64,000 bases of DNA. Source: Emmonsiellopsis sp. PD_33 (taxonomy: Eukaryota; Ascomycota; Eurotiomycetes; Onygenales; Ajellomycetaceae). Shown one piece after another: positions 1-12,649 of the stretch. The translations under genes were made by a program, and so were the position numbers. A model generated the notes under the pieces. That model made no database searches, was not told the origin of the DNA, and saw only the letters and a list, made by a program, of their open reading frames with translations. Each line of letters starts with the position of its first letter. Within the stretch, counting starts at the first letter, position 1. The stretch lies in contig JANTQF010000085.1 in the NCBI GenBank assembly GCA_032988165.1, forward strand, positions 58,481 through 122,480, read 5' to 3'.

Positions 1-866
1 GGATATCAGTTACTGGCTTCGGTAAATTGCCTCTTCGCTTTTTATTCTTCGGATCAGCTCCTTCACCTTGGTTTCCAAAACTTCTGTCTTGAAGGCCAGC
101 AGCTGATATTTGGGAGTAATCAAGCTCGGGTCTGAAGGGTTGTGTGTAGGATCCATATCGTGAGCTCTCAAATGACAGATGGCCGAGCCTTGCAGCATCC
201 GAAGGGGATATGGGTGTCGTCGGGACTGTGTGTAATTGCCGACTTGTCGCACGATGCCCGTCTAGATCTCTCGAAGCAAAGGCTGGAGGGTTCTGTTCAG
301 GGATATTTTGATATTCTAGCGGCAAACCACCCTGTTTATCTTCAACTTTGATTCTGTTGCCGTACGGGCTTAGGTTTGGCGGAAGAGACTGAAGGTCGCT
401 AATGGGAGGAAGAGCCCCGCCAGGACTAAAGCGGGAATTTGGAGTAGCCGTTGCTGAGGAGGCCACAGACTCGGACGCCTGGCGCCTTAGTGATCTAGCA
501 CCCCCAGGGAGACTGGATTGATCCTTCGGAAATCTGTCAGATCGGACGGCAAATGCATCGTAGCCGCTCACTCTGGACGGCGAATGCAGGTGTGAGAAAT
601 CGGCTTCGGCGTAAGGTCTAAGATTGGACCCAGCCTTATGTTCAGAGAATGCAGGAGAACCATGTTGGCGAGAGGTCGAAGAATGGGAGTAATACGACGA
701 TGAATCTATTTCTTCATGGAGATGCTGAGGAAGGAGCTATACCAGGGCGGCATCAGTGCTGGGAACTATCAAGGACAGTATGATTGAGATATCCACCTAC
801 ATCTCTGAACGGCGGGAGCGTTTGCGTCTGTCCACCACGGAACTCGCTTGAATATGAGACGACCAT
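1..866 (-). CDS. TALE homeobox transcription factor, N-terminal part (runs off left edge)
   Basis: Two exons are visible, complement(<1..736, 801..866); the 64-bp intron has GTAGGT and TATAG ends. Exon 1 encodes 22 residues beginning MVVSYSSEF. Exon 2 stays open to base 1, giving 267 residues. Most of the visible protein is Ser/Pro/Gln-rich and probably disordered. The last residues, KKRRGNLPKPVTDI, match the start of a fungal TALE (MEIS/CUP9/TOS8-type) homeodomain, whose RGNLPKPVTDIL segment is diagnostic. The DNA-recognition helix lies outside the window. The family are nuclear DNA-binding regulators of development and morphology; no target can be named from the sequence. The start is the first in-frame ATG of exon 1; 5' exons further out cannot be excluded. 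Confidence 0.85.
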
Positions 867-3784
867 GTTTTTCGACTCCTCTTCTGTCGCCAACTTGCGG
901 GACATGCGGATGTCTCAACGGTTTATCTTTCAGCTTATCGTTGAGCTTTTAAAGACAACATGAACTATGTTGGACAGAGCCGAGTAACGTAGATGATGGC
1001 CGGGAGCGTTGACCAGTCGGACGTTAGACAAGGAATTGGGGAACGGCAGCCATCCAAGGTCATGAATCATGCGGACAGTATTTGAACGGCAATCTGCTGG
1101 ATCGAAACAAGAAATATTGTGGGAGGGTTGGTCTAGATTGGAAGAGAAAAGAGTGGCCGGGATGGAGGGATGAGCAGCTATTTTGTCACCACCAGGGAAG
1201 CGGCTTCTTTCTGACACAAGATTGTTTCTGAGGGTGTGGAGTTATCACGGTGGACTATGGGTACCATACCCCTAGGAGAGGGGCGACCCAGATGAAGCGC
1301 TATTGCTGAGGTTAAGAAAAACGGGTGCGAGGATTTTCTCTCATTCGACAGAAAGCAAGGCAGGACTACTTTTTCTGTCAAATGAGAAATCTCTCTGCAA
1401 CATCTGACCACGCATTCCCTCCATAAAATGATCCGAGAGCCAACCGTAAAATGACGATCATGCTGGAAACCAGTCGCTAGAAGCGACTCCATAATCGGTT
1501 CCAGGGTGAGAGGGGTAAATGACACGAATCGGGTACCGTAAGGGTTGGATTCCTTAAGGTTGAGTTGACAGTCGATGGAGTCAGGGATTTGACACTAGGT
1601 TGCAGAATGATGTGCAAGGTAGCGCTTCCAATTGAGACCCAGATGCTCCCAAAATATTTGATAAACCCACGCTAGTCCACGAAGCCACAACGGGAGGTTT
1701 TGTGCTCCCTGCGGGTCCAATTCGATGGCATTGCTTGGGAGCCGAGTTTGGGTCAGAGAGAGAAAACGTAACACTGCGCTCCGTCGTATACCGGCAGGAA
1801 AAAAAAAAAGGATTAAGGACGGAAGAGAAGAAAGAAAAGAACGCAAAAAATCACATTAAATTTCCTTGCCGGTCTGCCTCTCTCTTCACCACGAGCAAGA
1901 TTTACGACTGAGAGAGACAATCGACATGCATCAGTTAATTGGGCTTGCACGGGCTTTCTTTTCCCAGAATTGCAAATCCATACTCCTTCCCAGGTTCGGG
2001 GCCGAGCTTTTTCAGCACCAAAGCGTCTAGTTGCGCAATAGCGTGAGCCCCGTCCTGTGGATACGCTGGAACCTGGGAGGATGCGGAGGGGCTGGATCCA
2101 GATATGCTTCTGCCATGACGAACCCACGAAGGCTTGACGTGCATGATAGGCTAGGCGGGAAGACAACAACCCGTCAACCAGGAAAGTTTCTCAAAGTTAC
2201 ACTCGAGAGGTTCAAGGCGTCCCTGGCCTGAAGCTTCCTTGTGTGTTCAGAATTCCCGACAGGCGGAAAACTAGATCTGCATTTATTATAAGTGGTAAAC
2301 TGGCGATGTGTGAAGTTCCTCAAATTCACGGCAAACTTTTGGGCTGAAATTAGCTCCAAACTCAAATGCCTCATCTTTTTTGCAGACTAAAAAAAGAAAA
2401 AAAAAAAGCTCTGGAAGCAAGTTTGCCTGAACAGGTTTTAATCCGGTTCAAAATAAAGCACAGCATTCAAACTTGCTCACCTTGGTGACTTCAACCGAGT
2501 CAAGCCGAAGTCATGAAATTTCACCACAATGCCAACCTCAACCAGATGCTATCATGAATTGTCGGCTGGCATCATGCAGTGTTATGGTGCGCCATCCGTC
2601 GGTTCAGCCCGTCTGGGATTTTCGAAGAGACCCGCCTCGTTGACGGCTGGCTCCTGAGGGGACAGAGTAAATAAAAATTGTTTCTCTGGCAAAGCCCCAC
2701 GATCTGCCACGGCCATCGAAGGCCAAAGAGGCAAGGGACATTATTTCAGCCAATAATAGATACATACATACAAGGGTTGGCAAGCGCTTGGGGTGGTCTC
2801 GGTGATCACAGAAGCTGGGATGACGTCCTCGACAGATGTAACCAACCCAAGCCGGGGGGTTACTCGAAACTGCGTCTATTATTATGACCCTTGCGCGAGT
2901 TCGTAAAGTTGGTTTTTTATAGGGTTCCATGCTCGAGTCTCGATGCTGGCTTCACCAGTTCCAAGGTCGGAGCGCTGATCCAAGGGTTCTATGGCGTTTC
3001 GATAGACCGAGGAGGCACCGCAGCATTTTATTCTGCGACAAAACGCGGGAGAAGCCAGAGAATGGAAACACAGGGATGACGGGATGACGAATCGCAGTCT
3101 TCTGGAACGGTGATGACCTTGCTGGCGACTCTCGCCAACAGCCGAAATCGTGGAAGCTGTTAGCTTTGATACAACAGACGATCCTGTGCCGTCCCTGCCA
3201 AGTTAACTTGCAGGCCAAATCGACGCTGCCACAGCGTGGCTGAAGGAGATTTGCCCTCGATCTAACTACCTCGTATCTCCAGGGCTGCTGTCGTATCTGC
3301 TGCGCCAAAGCATATATTCGCCGCTCTTTTGCTCCTCTCAGTTCGGATATGGCTCGGATGGCGCGTCTACACGCGTAGACCAGTCAGACCGACATGACGT
3401 GAATCTCAAGCAATATTGACGGGCGCCCACAGCGAAATGACAGGGGATCGGTGTGATGTAACTTACCCTGTGCCCTCAATCGCAGGCCATATCGAGCCAT
3501 CCACCGGCATTTGCCTCCTCGTGCCAGCATTCCTATCAGTTTTCCAATGGCACCCCGCCACACACCGCAGGAACTGACATGTTGTGCCGGGAGAACAATT
3601 GTGGCGGACAGGAAAAAGCAGCTTTGCAGGCGGCCTTTGTTGTGGACGTCCAGAATTGCCTAAACGGGACGAGGCCGGCCGGGTTGTGTAAATATCCAAT
3701 TCGCAACTCGCCCCCAACCACAGCCAACATGCAGCGTCAACATGGCCGCAATCTCGTCCTGCGTCTCTCTCTACGAGCCGGCGT

Positions 3785-3825
3785 CCAATTGCTTCGCTCT
3801 GCCATGGCCGTCGCATATATATAAA
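3785..3825 (+). promoter_or_regulatory. Possible plus-strand core promoter (CCAAT + TATA)
   Basis: CCAAT at 3785-3789 is followed 27 bp later by TATATATAAA at 3816-3825. It points away from the homeobox gene into DNA without a convincing gene; a 136-codon frame from ATG 3853 follows but has no recognisable features. It could drive a non-coding transcript or be a chance match. Confidence 0.25.
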
Positions 3826-6800
3826 CTGCCTTAAACATGTGCCGTGTCGTGCATGCCAGACAAAGCAGACGAAACACGCAGCGCACCCAGGAGTGGAAAT
3901 GCGTCAGATCACGCATCTGGGCGTACAGCAGCTCGATTCTATGCTACGACGATGGCATCCTGCCCTACCATGTCCCTTGATTTGAAATCATTGGGGATAC
4001 AGAGGCGTGGGGGTTGGTTGTTCCTATTTGCTAGGTGTTTTCACCTGCTTCAACGGCCATCAACGGCGCAGCTTCTGCGGCGGAATCGCATCCATTTGCC
4101 GAGCGTTGCAGTATGTGATTCGTTATCCGGTGCGAATCTCATGCCACTCAGCCAAAGGAGGTGTGTAAGGTTGTTTATATCGTCCGGCCGTTTATCTCCT
4201 TTTGTGAAAGGAAGACACGGGGCTGAAACGTTGGAATGTTATTCTATCTACAGAGTACCTTGACCACAGTGGATTACGGATGCCGAAAGTGGCTTATTCT
4301 ATGCCATACCACCACGCATTGGCAAAAAAAGCCCGATGATTATATCTATTGTCTGGATATGTGTATCCCAAGCCATGGCCCATATCGCCTTCATTAGGCC
4401 CGGTTTTGACACATCATTCTTCACTGTGTTTGGACAGACACGGAATAAAACACGGTGAAGTCTTCTCGGATGGGTTGCCGCAGAGCGAAAGAAAATGAGG
4501 GGTGGTTACACTCGACCATTGCAAAGGGTACTTATGCCAGCTTTGGTAAATTTTTTGATATACAAGACCAAGCTTGCTACCCAGCAGTGATGTCGTATGA
4601 CTGCCAACTTTGCTAGCCAGAGGCAGTGACCTGAGCGCCCTTCACGGCCATTGGCGGAAGGGGTAACGGGAAATTAAGGTCACGAAGTACGCATTCCAGT
4701 TTTAAGAGGGTGGTTGCACTGCAGCTTGGCTTGCTTTGGGTCTGGGCCGCCACCGGGCTTGCTCGAGGGATGAAGGCGCTTGCTTGTGCGATGTACAATA
4801 CAACCGCAATTTTAGAGTTTGTCCCAAGGTCGTGGGCAGGCAGCATTGACCGTGCTGGAGACATTGCCCAGAGAGTCAAAAAGGGATTATCTATGGAAAT
4901 ACCCTGCAGGCGAGGTGATGTGTCACAAGAACGGCGGGTGCTTGCCGGAGCTAAAAAAAAATAAGAAAAATAAGAAAAATCCTTCAGAGCGGGGCGGGGC
5001 GGGTTTTATTGCTTTTATTGTCTAAAAGCTCCTCATAATAAAATGGTGAGAAAAGGTGACGTTGGCTGACCTCCTTGCAGGCTTTAATCCAACGAGGAAA
5101 GGAAAGCCATGTTTGTTAAGCGCCGTTTACATTTAACCTACATAGCTTTCCCACGGTTCTCGTCGTTTTTGCGACCATCTTCTGGAATTTGAGGCATTGC
5201 TACCAACGGTTGCAAGAAAAGAAAAATCACTGCTTCGGACAGTGGAAGCGAATCAATCGGCGCATTCCGCAAGCCCAGTCTCGGCCATGCTTCCGTCAAG
5301 CCATAGCGTGAGCATATTGCTTTTTCCCCACAATATGAACGGTGGTAACCGCCGAACCCAAAAAAGAGTCCTTCCATTTTTGTTTGCTAGATACGGAGCA
5401 CGGAGCAAAATACGGAGTAATCGAACTCTGTCTTATCCGCTGCCCCGCCCCGACACTGAATTTTTCTGCAGATGTCATGGAAAGCACAGACCGCTTCTAG
5501 GTATGAAGTACACATCAAGTGGCCGACCACAGGGAGCCATTTCTGGTACCTTTTACTGAGATGAGGGGAATCCCTTCACTTTACGGAGTACGCTGTGCCG
5601 CAATTCATGCTTTGGTTTGACTACTGCAGTCCTCTACTAGACATCAGCAGAGCAGCAATTGTCGGGTGGAATGTACGTACATACATCATACCCCTGTATT
5701 TCTTGTTCCTGCAGTACTCCTGAGGCACCTTCTGTGCTAGTCCTACTTGCAACCCTTAGACAGGACAATGGTTTTATTCGGCGCTTCGTCCAAGTCGTGC
5801 GCGGCACAGCATAAAGGCTTGTTGGGGCCCCTCTCGAATTCCCTCGACCATTTATTTACAGATTTTCTAACGACCAACACGCCTTGTTTGTCAATAGAGA
5901 CAGGAGAGGGAGTGGGGGAGGGCAAGTTTGGTTGAAGTCAAGGGTACCTAGGTATGTACTGGACAGAACTGGCAGCATTTGATGGAATTTCTTTTCTTTT
6001 TCATCCATTATGGGATGACATAGGTCAGGCGAATATGCATGCATACCTGCATACATTTCTGATCACGGTTTTTTTTCGTTCTGTTGTACCAGTTCCCTCC
6101 TTTTTGAGAAGACTTTTTTTACAAAACTACCTCCCTGCTGAACCCATACTCCGCTATCACTGTTTATGACCCTGGTTATAGAAATCCTCTCATGCCAGAT
6201 GCCCCATTTTGGGGTTTTGATTCTACTACTCATATAATCATCAAACTCTCCAACCATGTGGTACGTCCATTTTATGATTCATAGCCTCCCCCTTCCCCTT
6301 CTCCTTTAAACTACCCACTCAGAAGGCCATAAAATCAGACTCGCAGAACCAATTCTAGCCCATTCCTATTCTCAACTATCTATGCTAACCCCATTGTGAA
6401 CAGACACATCTAACTGGATCTAGCGTACGCTTCAAAATTTCCACATCTCTAAAATACCGATTCACTCGTTTAAACACAAGACGATGTAGAAAACAATCAC
6501 ATCGCACTCCCAAACTCAAAACACATCTCCATCTATCCATGTGTATGAACGGACATTGTACAGAAAGATGAAAACCCTTATATCCTCCCCTCCCCCCTCT
6601 ATATCTAGGGACTATCAAAAATGAAAAAGAAAATAAGAAAGGGGAAAAACATTGATGGTTCCATCACAGCCATCTATCTTAGTTCACCCTGATGCGTGGC
6701 CCAACCGAACATCATACCACCCCAAAAAGGATGATCAGCCGGCGATAAATAATTATCTCAGACGAAAGGAACGGTGTGGTATGAATGATGTATATCCCAT

Positions 6801-7223
6801 TTGTCTAAACCATTTTTTCAGATATACATAGCCCATCAAGAGGGGTGAGTGGATAGACGAGAGAAATAGAAATAGAAACGAAAAAAAGTATGCAAGCAAA
6901 TAAATAAATAAATAGGAAAGGGTTAACTAAATGGGAAGATCCTAACAGTTAAGTATAATACTGGATTTCCTTCTCAAAGAAGAACTACCATACATACGAC
7001 TTTGAGGCAAAGCACACCTAGGGTAGAGAATAAATAATAAATAAATCTAACAGGAAAAGATGAAGAAACTTAAAAGCTCAGATTGCCCACTCCACCCCAT
7101 TTATATAACACAGAATATAAGAACGGTTTGAAAATCCGACTGGTTAACTACATTTAATGCCCTGATTGGATAATAAGGAATAAGGAAGAAACAAGGAAGA
7201 AAAGGAGAAGGAAAGAAGAAGGA

Positions 7224-7250
7224 AAGAAGAAGAAGAAGAAGAAGAAGAAG
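7224..7250. repeat. AAG trinucleotide microsatellite
   Basis: Nine AAG units lie in the purine-rich 3' flank of the reductase gene, outside any recognised coding sequence. Confidence 0.9.
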
Positions 7251-7905
7251 GCCACCACGGAGCAACACAGACGCACAGCAAAAAGGCCAAAAGGATATCA
7301 TTACCGATTTTTTTCCAAATCACAGTTTCTTCTTTGGGTTCTCTTTCTCGCACACGGACATTGAAGTTCTAGACATTCTATAAATGCACGGATAAAGGAG
7401 AAGAAGGTAAAAAAAAAAAAAAGTGAAAGATAAGCCTCCCATAAGTGGACCCAAGCAAACATTTAAAGCGGGACGGGTTGGGAAAAATAAGGACCGTTTA
7501 AGGGTGCCACGATGACTGGTGATCGGGAGAAGTATGTTGTGTAAGAGGGCGGCTATGGGTAGGTATTCTTTCGGATGTGGAGGAACGGATGAAACGGAGA
7601 AAGTCAAGCGAGGTGTTGCCGATGGCTAGAGTTGGTTCGAAAGTGGTATGAGCGTGATCGCGCTGGGAGATTATGTATTGATATGCCGTAGAAGGGGAAA
7701 TGGAGGCAGGGTCAAACAATCTCGGATATTCCACAAGATACAAGATGCATGGCTGATTTGTGTGATCCGATTCACTTTTCACGCGTGAATTAAGATAGAT
7801 CACCTTGCGGAAAGTAGGGAGGGAAGAATGGGTATAAGAAAAGGAGGAACGAAGAGAAGGAAACCAGTATCTAGCGTGAAAGGCGTGAATGGTAACTGGT
7901 GTAAT

Positions 7906-9891
7906 TTACCACGTCTCCTATAGCAAAATATTAGTCAGTATGCCTATCCAGTTTAGAATATCGTAAAGGAAACATACCGCAATATACTGGCCTGCATCTT
8001 TCTTGCTTTGCCAGAAGAGCTGTGCTTCTTCACGGTTGAGGTTTCCCTTGGCTATAGCGACATCTACCAGCGCGGCTTCAACGCCTTCACCCATGCCCTT
8101 GCTACTGCCGCAGACAAACACCCGTCCGTCAAGGGCGTTGATGACGAACCAGACAAGATCAGCCTGGTGCCGCACCTCTTCCTGCACATACCTGCCCTCT
8201 CCACTCCTACTCTGGACGACCTTCTTGACGGTTTCCTCATGCACGCCCCATTCGCCAGAGTAGAGCTCGTCGAGCAGCGAGTCACGAACTCCCTGGAGAA
8301 CCCACACTTTGTTGGCACAATTTGCCGACTTCAACCGACGCTGGACGAATCCGCGGAATGGAGCAACCCCCACACCGGCTCCGATTAGAAGCATAGGTCC
8401 GTCAGAGACGAATTCTCGGGCAAGAGGGTTTGACATGAGTCCGCGGAACATGGGGACATGCAAATCTAGGGACGCGGGATCGTCACCTAATTTCTCAGCA
8501 TCGATGAGCTTCCGCGCTGTCCGTTCTAAAAAGCCAGATCCCACGCCAGTTCGTTTGCCGCCACGCCAATCGGGGGCTTCATGGACGGTGACAGCGATCT
8601 CGATCAGCCTTCTGCTTTTGCCGCCATCCAGAGTGCATGAAATGAGTGGGTCCTGCGAGAGAGAGTAGAAACGTGGCATAAGGGTATTGAGGATCGAAAG
8701 AAGATATTCCAGGGGTGGCTGGGCGGATGGGAATGCGTGCAATAGCTGAGACACGGTAGTATGTTGACCAGTGCGGAGATCACAGAATGCCCCTTGGCCC
8801 TGGGCAGAGGAAAGATACATCAATATCTTTTTCTCGTCTCGATCGGTGGCGTATTCTGCCAGTAGTCGAAATATTTGTTTGGTAGGGGGGTAGCTTTGGA
8901 GGTCAGAGCACCAGGTAAGAAGTTCACGTCTGGTCGTCACTAAATCACGGGCCATTTCGTCTCCCCAGACCGTTGGCCACCGCCCGTTGGTCGTATGCAC
9001 CATCACCTTTCTGTTCCGGACCATTCGAGGAATGCTAAGGAGATTGAAAACCTCGTCTACCACTTCATCCGAATTTGGTGGGCAGATGCCAATCGCACCT
9101 CCCACCACGAAGTCCACATTCCCGCCTTCTGTCGGGTAGTCTGTGACATCGATGTCAAAGTGGTATGTTCTCTTCTCAGCCCCAGGTCTTGTCAACTCTC
9201 GTGCATGGTAGACAGGAGCACGGTAAACATCATAGGGCGGATGAGGCTGAACAAATCTGGGTGGATGATCGGGGAGTGCTAATTTTTCATCGACTAATTC
9301 GGTTGGCACGGGGGTAAAGGACACCGTCTTTTCAGGTAGAGGAGTGATGTTGGTAAGGACACTGTCGTGGGATAGCTGGCCTAGGTGCAACTTAAGGCTC
9401 TCAAATGCCTTATTCTTAGGCTTGACGACAGGACGGATGGCAGAAGAGGAGGCAGGCTCCTGAAGCGGCTGAAGTTTACAGCACCCTCCGCCGCAGCAAA
9501 GTCTTTCCAGGACATGAGTACCGCCCTGGCCACTGCCTAGAATTTTTTGAACATCTTCTGAGCTCTGAGATATTAACACAGTGGAGGCGCGCCTCCTTCG
9601 CTGAGTAGTCAACGGTGGTGATTTGGAAGCAAGGGTCAAGTCTATGATGCCCTCTGTGATGTCGTCCGCGACATCAGTGGCTGGCGTGGACGGAGCTTCT
9701 GAGTCGCTTGCAAAACTTGTACTCCCTACCGTAGAGAGGGAGGACGAATGTGAATCAGGAGACTCATTATTCCCGGGGTGTAATATTTTGAGATGCGGTA
9801 GTGTGGTAGGTTCTTCTGGCACAGGATTATCTGGATGCGATGTCTCGGAAACAGGAACAGCGTGGACCTGCTGGGTCATTGTCGATGCCAT
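7906..9891 (-). CDS. NADPH/FAD oxidoreductase, cytochrome P450 reductase-like, without flavodoxin domain
   Basis: Complement(7906..7917, 7978..9891) gives 641 residues. The 60-bp intron (GTATGT..CTATAG, branch CTGACTAAT) restores the C-terminus QYIAETW, whose terminal aromatic residue is typical of this family. Residues from about 220 form the FAD- and NADPH-binding half of a diflavin reductase: RFYS (407-410) contacts FAD, GVGVAPFRGF (506-515) and the CGSSKGM segment (594-600) bind NADPH. The N-terminal FMN (flavodoxin) domain of true P450, sulfite or methionine-synthase reductases is absent. In its place is a disordered Ser/Thr/Pro-rich stretch plus CCGGGCC at 132-138. The enzyme should move electrons from NADPH through FAD to an unknown acceptor. 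No signal peptide or membrane anchor is seen, so it is probably cytosolic. Confidence 0.85.
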
Positions 9892-12649
9892 CCCAACAGA
9901 GGGTTATAGAGGAAGCAACAATTGCATAAACTATGGTCCTAGAATGTTGTATTAGCTACTGTTGAGTAAAGAGGTGGTCGATATAAAGATTGCGAAGTGC
10001 CACATCCGCAATCGGACTCAGGGATGCTCACCTGCCCACGTGTAGGTCTTAGCTCACAATAGGGAAATCTAGATGTTGAATCCTTAGCTAGGAAGAGTGG
10101 TTAATGAGGGATCCGCGCTAAGTGACGTCTCGTTTGACCAGCTGAACTGGACAGAAATCCGGGCTTTGTTTCGTATGAGGGGAGGAGATTGATAAGCCCT
10201 GGGCGTGGATAGATAGGAATTGGCCGTGATTGCAAGGGATAGATGTGAAATAGAAGGGTTTGAGAGAAGGCTCAGAGGAAAGGAGAATGGGAAACGCGTT
10301 TTAAAGAGCTGGAGGAGGAGGGGATGAAGCCGTCTGGAGCAAGATAGGTTGGGGAGCAGGGGAGCGATGAGGCAAAAAGGACATCGGGATCCGGGAATCA
10401 ATGGGTGTGGGTTCACCTCGGAAAAATACGCTCCGTTTCGGTTACGCCATTCTTACCGTACATCATCCCACTCCTCCGCCTCGATACACGGGGCCGGATC
10501 TGGTCTGCGGCAATCACGCCAGAGCCTTGTTTTTCAACATACATGCAGACATCTGATCCCGCTACTACACATTCTACTCAACATTGTTGTTTTTGCCAAT
10601 GGCATTTACCCTGTACTGACCATATTGACACAGGCAAAGGCAATGCCGTGAGGTTTAATCAGACGTAACAATACCGTAACATATCACGGTACCATACCAT
10701 ACCAGACAAGGTTGAGCGAGCCTGGGCCGAGCCAACCAGCCGGAATCGGGGCATAGTTATCGTAATCAATCAGCGGATCAGATTAGATCAAGGCCAACCC
10801 CCCACCACCAACAATTTCTGCTGAGACCTGGTGTTTCCACCCCCCTGTTTTTATTATTCTTCCTAAGCAAGATCAATCACTGATACTCCTAGCCTCTCCC
10901 TCTGGCCATCACTTTCCAGACAATCATATGATGGTGGGCATTGGCCAGCCTTGCATCGGTATTCGCAGCCTCCCACAACCCGCCTCTGGCTTTCAACAGA
11001 CGAAAATCCCGGTTTGTGGGCAGCGATGGTGTGATTCCGAAACCCGCAGAGTCAGCAAGGGTGTAGCAAGCAAAGAAAGACAAAAAAAAGGCTCCCAATT
11101 CATGTGAGACCTCCAGGCAAGGAGTGTTCCGTTGATCAGATAACCGCCTGTGTGACGCGAAAAATTTATCAATCTTGCTTGTGCCAAGACTTCTCCCCAA
11201 AGTTGGGTTGGTTTCGTATTGTAACCTGTTTTGCCGGTTGCGGAGTTACGGGATGTTACTAGCGCGTAGTGTTTATTTCAAGGTTGTGCTGATCAGTTGA
11301 GATTATCAATCAGATAAGAATAATAATCTTATGAGCAATATTAGGAAATATTCTCCTCATCAATTGCAAATCACAACTGGCCAAGCGAGCAAGGGGTTAG
11401 TTACCCTTGCTTTGGTGGTGATAAAGCCAGCATCCCCTTTATCAGAGACCTTCAGTTGTGGAGTCTTTGGCAGTCTCCATATCTGCACGTAGACATCTAC
11501 AGCAAAGTTACATAATAGTGTCTTCCCTCCCCATACCCGCAACTAACCAAATTTCATGATACCGAGCACCCGCCCAGACGCGACTGAACTAGTCACCAGG
11601 AGCGAGTGTGGGTTTATGGAGTGCATAGCGCCCAGAATCGGCCTGGACTGGAGAACATCGCAACTTTGGGACAGGATTGTCAGCGGCTGGCCTTGACGGC
11701 AGTTGGGCGAAAGACAGCAAGGAATGCAGTTGCACACCATACATTCCCAACAGGACGTGTTGACCAAAATTGGGTCAGCCATATTTACGATGCAAAGCCC
11801 AGCAATCGCCTGCCAGCTGCAATGGTTCATTGTTTCCACTGTCAGCCCGCCCTCAGACTTGTTTGATGTTGGAGGATGAGAGCAGAACTGGTTTCTCTGG
11901 TTGTCACTGATTTCACATCGTCATCATCAAGCAGCCAAATGGCAAATGAATTCCGTCTGAATATACGGTAATGGCAACTTGAAGCTTCGAAGTCCGATCA
12001 GATGTGAGTTTGCGGCGGCTCAAGACGGCCTGATTAGTCAGGGTCTCACGTGCTGTTTTCTTGGCATCAACTGCCGGTTTTCAACACCACCAAAAGCTTC
12101 AGAAAATCGACACCGATGAAGCCACGGATCTCAAAGGAAATATCATCCCCTATTGGAATTCCATGACGTTGGTAAAATCATCATAATTACCCTTGGCACT
12201 ACTATCCAAATTTAATGCTCAAGGGGTTGTCAGACCCTGAATCTCAGCAACGATCACACTACTACCTGACCCCATCCATTCACCAGCTTCCCGAAGCCGG
12301 GGAATTTACTACCAAAGACCCCGAGGCTGCTTTATTCACTTACGCCTTAAAATATATGGTGTAGTTCTGTCGGATTCAGCTGTGTGCTTTTTGAAGTCTT
12401 TTTTTGGATATCATTCTGGCGGGAGCCTCCCTTGCAGCTCCACTCAACGCCTACCACCTTTCTGATTTTATACCATCACTACCCACGCAGTTCATATTTA
12501 TATATATGATTTTCTACCATATTACTAGATCATCTATTGTCTGCGAAACTCTCTCGGAATCTATCTCTTTATAGCCCCTCTCGCGCATAGCGCCAGGCGT
12601 TACTGCTAGAACACCATCAAACCCCCTTATACCACGGGGCCCCAAAGCC
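9892..12649. other. Divergent intergenic region, reductase and Med20
   Basis: This 2.8-kb spacer separates two divergent start codons and must hold both promoters. The short frames in it are not plausible genes. The last 250 bp before Med20 are pyrimidine-rich, as expected of a fungal leader. Confidence 0.6.

Larger units (their letters stand above)
867..7905. other. 7-kb gene-free interval upstream of the homeobox gene
   Basis: No reading frame here has fungal coding character, a recognisable domain or a sensible intron chain. The left part is the promoter/leader side of the minus-strand homeobox gene. The right end (about 7.0-7.9 kb) is the 3' flank of the minus-strand reductase gene. Visible landmarks: an inverted repeat with 6-bp arms at 3365-3380, a CCAAT plus TATATATAAA pair on the plus strand at 3785 and 3816, TACGGAGTA motifs at 5411 and 5582, an ATGCATGCAT run at 6035, and an AAG microsatellite at 7224-7250. 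Confidence 0.7.

Noticed and set aside
3844..4263. 139-codon plus-strand frame in the gene-free interval
   Set aside because: Composition and sequence look non-coding and the first true ATG lies almost at the predicted transcription start; kept only as a possible RNA.
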